Assembly: GCA_027021185.1 (NCBI GenBank)
Contig: JALUUU010000212.1
Span: 1 to 7,057, forward strand
Source: an archaeon
GTDB taxonomy: Archaea > Hydrothermarchaeota > Hydrothermarchaeia > Hydrothermarchaeales > JALUUU01
DNA length: 7,057 bases
Direction of reading: 5' to 3'
The notes under the pieces were generated by a model, which did no database searches, was not told the origin of the DNA, and was given only the letters and a program-made list of their open reading frames with translations. Each line of letters begins with the position of its first letter. Position 1 is the stretch's first letter. Shown here one piece after another: positions 4,899-7,057 of the stretch. The position numbers and the translations under genes were made by a program.

Positions 4899-6010
4899 GT
4901 AAACATTTCCCGAGGCGGCTTGGACTTGGCCGGGATGCTCTTCATAGCGTCCTCCAAGTGCTCCCTCGTGACAGCCGGAGAGTCCTCCAGGATGGCTCTG
5001 TGGAGGGCCGCCTTAAGGAGTTTTTCCTTCAGGTCTCGGCCGGAGAAGCCCTCTGTCAGGGCGGCGAACTCCCTGAGATCTGCCTCAATCTTCAATGGAG
5101 ACTTATCGGCATAGTGCTCCAGGATCTCCAGCCTCTCCTCCTTTGTCGGGAGCCTGAACTCCATTTCCTCCTCGAACCTGCTCCTGAGGGCGGAGTCAAG
5201 GATGAAGGGATTGTTGGTGGCGGCTATGGTGACGACTCCCCTGTTGTCCTGGAGCCCGTCGAGCTCCGTTAACAGGGCGTTAACAACCTCGGATACATCG
5301 CCTCTGACGGCCTGATATGACCTGTCCAGTCCGATGGCGTCCAGCTCGTCAACGAAGATCACCGCCGGGGCCTCATGGGAGGCCTTCCGGAACAACTCAT
5401 GGATGCGCTTTGACCCGTCCCCAACGTACTCCCCTATCAGGTCTGTGGCCCTTATAAGGAAAAGGGATGATCCGGTTTCGTTGGCCAGGGCCTTGGCCGT
5501 CATGGTTTTACCGGTGCCCGGGGGGCCGTAGAAAAGTATGTTCCGCGGTGCCCAGTCGCCGAACCTCACGGGGTCCCGGAGGAACTTCATCACGACTTTG
5601 CATTTTCTTTTGACCTGGTTGTGGCCGATGATGTCCTCGAAGGTCACGCTGCTCAGCCTTAGCCCCTCTTCCTCCTGGGTCTCTATCTCGATTACCGTTC
5701 CCTCTGTTATAACCCCCTCTCCCCTGGGCAGAACCTTCAGCACCTTAAAGGCGAAGTCAGGGATGATGCGCTGATCGAAGAGGTAGTCGCCCTTCCTTAC
5801 GGCGCTGCCCATCCACTGCTCCTTGGCGTATATTTCGAAGAGCTTGGTGTCAGCTACCTTGATGGGATAACTCCTCTGAACGTCTTTGAGGGGAAAACCA
5901 GCAGGAATGAGTTTTATGTATCTTGCGGGCCTGGCCTCTTGGGATATCCTGACCCGTGTTTCCTGTTCTTTGCCCCGGATTGGTATCCACTTATCGAGAT
6001 ATGTTTGAAT
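4895..6010 (-). CDS. Single-domain archaeal AAA+ ATPase (COG1223-like, possibly AMA type), apparent ATT start
   Basis: A 371-residue ATPase if begun at ATT 6010. Residues 1 to about 115 are an N-terminal domain (RVRISQEARPARYIKLIP, then LFEIYAKEQW and KGDYLFDQRIIPDFAF). The AAA module follows: Walker A GPPGTGKT (162-169), YVG pore loop near Y195 (GEYVGDG), Walker B VIFVDELDAI (217-226), sensor-1 TIAATNNP (261-268), arginine fingers R276/R278 (ALRSRF), and a C-terminal helical lid with FSGRDLKEKLL. The pore loop suggests substrate threading, as in unfoldases. The first ATG (5812, with GGAG 6 nt upstream) would remove 66 residues that read as real protein. No ATG, GTG or TTG occurs in frame between it and the TAA at 6055-6053, but an ATT lies 7 nt after GGAGG (6022-6018). 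Family membership is from memory; the start is inferred. It follows the 6045-6809 gene by 34 nt. Confidence 0.85.
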   Translation of the reverse strand: MQTYLDKWIPIRGKEQETRVRISQEARPARYIKLIPAGFPLKDVQRSYPIKVADTKLFEIYAKEQWMGSAVRKGDYLFDQRIIPDFAFKVLKVLPRGEGVITEGTVIEIETQEEEGLRLSSVTFEDIIGHNQVKRKCKVVMKFLRDPVRFGDWAPRNILFYGPPGTGKTMTAKALANETGSSLFLIRATDLIGEYVGDGSKRIHELFRKASHEAPAVIFVDELDAIGLDRSYQAVRGDVSEVVNALLTELDGLQDNRGVVTIAATNNPFILDSALRSRFEEEMEFRLPTKEERLEILEHYADKSPLKIEADLREFAALTEGFSGRDLKEKLLKAALHRAILEDSPAVTREHLEDAMKSIPAKSKPPREMFT

Positions 6011-6017
6011 AGGGATT

Positions 6018-6022
6018 CCTCC
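6018..6022 (-). promoter_or_regulatory. Ribosome-binding site placed for an ATT start
   Basis: GGAGG on the minus strand in the 34-nt gap after the upstream stop (TAG at 6047-6045). Seven bases later the AAA frame has ATT at 6010. No ATG, GTG or TTG falls at a usable distance in this frame. Confidence 0.6.
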
Positions 6023-6044
6023 GCCTGTGATTATTATTGTAACC

Positions 6045-6809
6045 CTAATGTCTTAAAAATTTTTTGAGCTTTCTCCGGAGCTCTTTGAGCATTTCTCCGT
6101 GTTTTTCGCAGAACTCTGGTCTTGTCAGCTGCGCCCGCAAAACCTCCTCCTGCCAGTGGGCGTTGAAGAGCCTGCACCCTCTGTAGGGGCAGAAGGCCTC
6201 CCCCAGGAGCTGGTAGAAGACCCCCTGCATGGCGTAGCCCTTAAGGACCTCAGGGGTGCGCGGGTCATCGTAGTCCAGGTACCTGTCTCCAAGGTCCTCC
6301 AAGACTTTCTCCGCCACCGCATCCCCCAGTCTCCTGGCGATGTAGTACTCCCTGGGCTTGGCCGGGGCCTCCACGAGCCCCGTGAGGGATATCACCGTGG
6401 GATACCCCAGGACTATGACTCTACCGTGGTACCTCCTGTCATCTTCGTCGTAGGTACCGATGAACCGGTCGGTGAATATTATGTGGACATTCCTGAGGCC
6501 TCTCTCCTCCCGGGGGAGCTCCTCTCTGTAGATCTCTTGAAGGCGGAGGCCGTCGTAGAGTATCCCCCTGGGCGAGACGTCTCCATCGAGAACCCGTTTT
6601 TCATAGGCTATCTCTCCGGGGAGGGGCTCATTGGGGGTGAAGGGCCGGTAGATGTCCAGGACGCGCAGTCTGGCAAGGACTTGGGCGTGTGTTTCCCTCA
6701 GTAGTCCTTTTTTTACAGTCACCCTGGCCGAGAGTTTCTCCTCGAGGTAGCTTTCTATCTCCTCGATTCCCAGGCTGTGGCTCCTCGATTCTCTATACAG
6801 GGAGATCAT
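6045..6809 (-). CDS. Archaeal putative metallopeptidase-like protein (COG4900/DUF6775-like), archaemetzincin-related but without HExxH
   Basis: A 254-residue soluble protein with no signal peptide or membrane segment. I recognise it, from memory, as the archaeal family labelled 'predicted metallopeptidase'. The C-terminal part, GEAFC (203-207), CRLFNAHWQEE (212-222) and EFCEKH (232-237), follows the archaemetzincin order Gx3C-x4-CxM-x17-CxxC: G203, C207, C212, L214 in place of Met, C234, H237 in place of the last Cys, with 19 residues in the last gap. The stretch that would be HExxH reads GVFYQ (196-200), so no catalytic zinc site is visible. IIFTDRFIG (110-118) and VIVLGYPTVISLTGL (131-145) resemble core strands of that fold. 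The ATG at 6809 sits about 4 nt from the predicted transcription start and lacks a ribosome site. It is the first gene of a pair with the AAA ATPase. Activity and substrate are unknown. Confidence 0.8.
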   Translation of the reverse strand: MISLYRESRSHSLGIEEIESYLEEKLSARVTVKKGLLRETHAQVLARLRVLDIYRPFTPNEPLPGEIAYEKRVLDGDVSPRGILYDGLRLQEIYREELPREERGLRNVHIIFTDRFIGTYDEDDRRYHGRVIVLGYPTVISLTGLVEAPAKPREYYIARRLGDAVAEKVLEDLGDRYLDYDDPRTPEVLKGYAMQGVFYQLLGEAFCPYRGCRLFNAHWQEEVLRAQLTRPEFCEKHGEMLKELRRKLKKFLRH

Positions 6810-6832
6810 TGCTCTGATTTCAAGAATTGATG

Positions 6833-6844
6833 ACTATATATACC
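6833..6844 (-). promoter_or_regulatory. Promoter of the metallopeptidase-like/AAA pair
   Basis: The minus strand reads GGTATATATAGT, a near-ideal archaeal TATA box centred near 6838. Start of transcription is predicted near 6813, so the mRNA begins a few bases before the ATG at 6809. The rest of 6845-6923 shows only AT-rich stretches and the palindrome CTCCGGAG (6895-6902). Confidence 0.6.
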
Positions 6845-6923
6845 CATATCGTCAGCCCTTAAGAAAGTGCCGCATTGAGCTTTTTTGATTTTTCTCCGGA
6901 GCGGCCTTCATCTCAGGATTAAT

Positions 6924-6960
6924 AAAAAAAGGGGGGGGATCCATGAGCCCTCCTGGCTCA
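6924..6960 (-). terminator. Intrinsic-type terminator after the thi4-family gene
   Basis: In the direction of the Thi4-family gene, TGAGCC-AGGAG-GGCTCA forms a perfect 6-bp stem with a 5-nt loop (6960-6944). It is followed by C8 (6938-6931) and T7 (6930-6924). It lies 21 bases beyond the stop codon. A hairpin plus T-tract fits termination, and archaeal polymerase may need only the T-tract. Confidence 0.65.
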
Positions 6961-6980
6961 GGATATGGGGCTAGGCGTAT

Positions 6981-7057
6981 CTACTTATTTTTCAGGATGT
7001 CTATGGCGACCTCTGCGGCGCGTTTACCGGAGAGGAGCATAGCCCCGAAGGTCGGGC
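6981..7057 (-). CDS. thi4: Thi4-family thiazole synthase / ribose-1,5-bisphosphate-type protein, C-terminal end only
   Basis: Only the last 24 codons and the TAG stop (6983-6981) are present. They read PTFGAMLLSGKRAAEVAI and end in DILKNK. The segment (G)PxFGAMLLSGKxAAE is the conserved C-terminus of the Thi4 FAD/NAD-binding family, which in archaea makes the thiamine thiazole from NAD, glycine and sulfide. The partial codon at the edge is compatible with the Gly before PTFG. The residue that separates suicidal (Cys) from sulfide-using (His) enzymes is outside the window. A related flavoprotein reductase with a similar end is a weaker alternative. Confidence 0.8.
   Translation of the reverse strand, partial: PTFGAMLLSGKRAAEVAIDILKNK

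Noticed and set aside
6099..6704. 201-residue plus-strand frame opposite the metallopeptidase-like gene
   Set aside because: It is an antisense shadow; the minus frame has the conserved cysteine and FNAHWQEE motifs.
6931..6938. G8 homopolymer as a phase-variable tract
   Set aside because: It is non-coding and is explained as part of the C8T7 tail of the terminator.

Overview
The window comes from an archaeon, most likely a euryarchaeote of the methanogen/Archaeoglobus kind; the species cannot be named. Evidence: AT-rich TATA/BRE-type promoters with very short leaders, GGAGG ribosome sites, heavy use of AGG and ATA codons, an Lrp/AsnC regulator, a short archaeal FKBP with a flap insert, an archaeal Thi4 tail, a single-domain archaeal AAA ATPase and an archaea-restricted metallopeptidase-like protein. 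There is no sign of phage, IS element, CRISPR, tRNA or rRNA.

Left half (1-4273), deoxyribonucleotide synthesis. On the minus strand, in transcription order, lie nrdJ (class II, adenosylcobalamin-dependent ribonucleotide reductase), cobO (the adenosyltransferase that makes that cofactor) and, after a 197-bp gap, nrdD (class III anaerobic reductase, cut by the window edge). nrdJ and cobO appear translationally coupled: the best cobO start is a TTG sharing a TTGA overlap with the nrdJ stop, and its ribosome site lies in a hairpin inside the nrdJ tail. An Lrp-type regulator is divergent from nrdJ, with an imperfect palindrome between the two promoters. A related short motif recurs upstream of nrdD.

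Middle (4274-4898): a GC- and G-tract-rich spacer, then a plus-strand FKBP/SlyD-like prolyl isomerase. Its stop codon interlocks with that of the convergent AAA gene at a CTAG.

Right half (4895-7057): a minus-strand gene pair. First comes a 254-residue protein that keeps the cysteine signature of archaemetzincins but lacks HExxH. After 34 nt comes a 371-residue AAA+ ATPase with a YVG pore loop, whose reading frame is open for 66 codons upstream of its first ATG and seems to begin at an ATT codon behind a GGAGG site. Upstream of the pair are an intrinsic-type terminator and the last codons of a Thi4-family gene.

The two points most worth following are the degenerate-metzincin plus AAA+ unfoldase pair (with the unusual ATT start), and the cofactor-coupled nrdJ-cobO unit with its candidate regulator. 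The intergenic gaps are all under 200 bp and are described in the entries.
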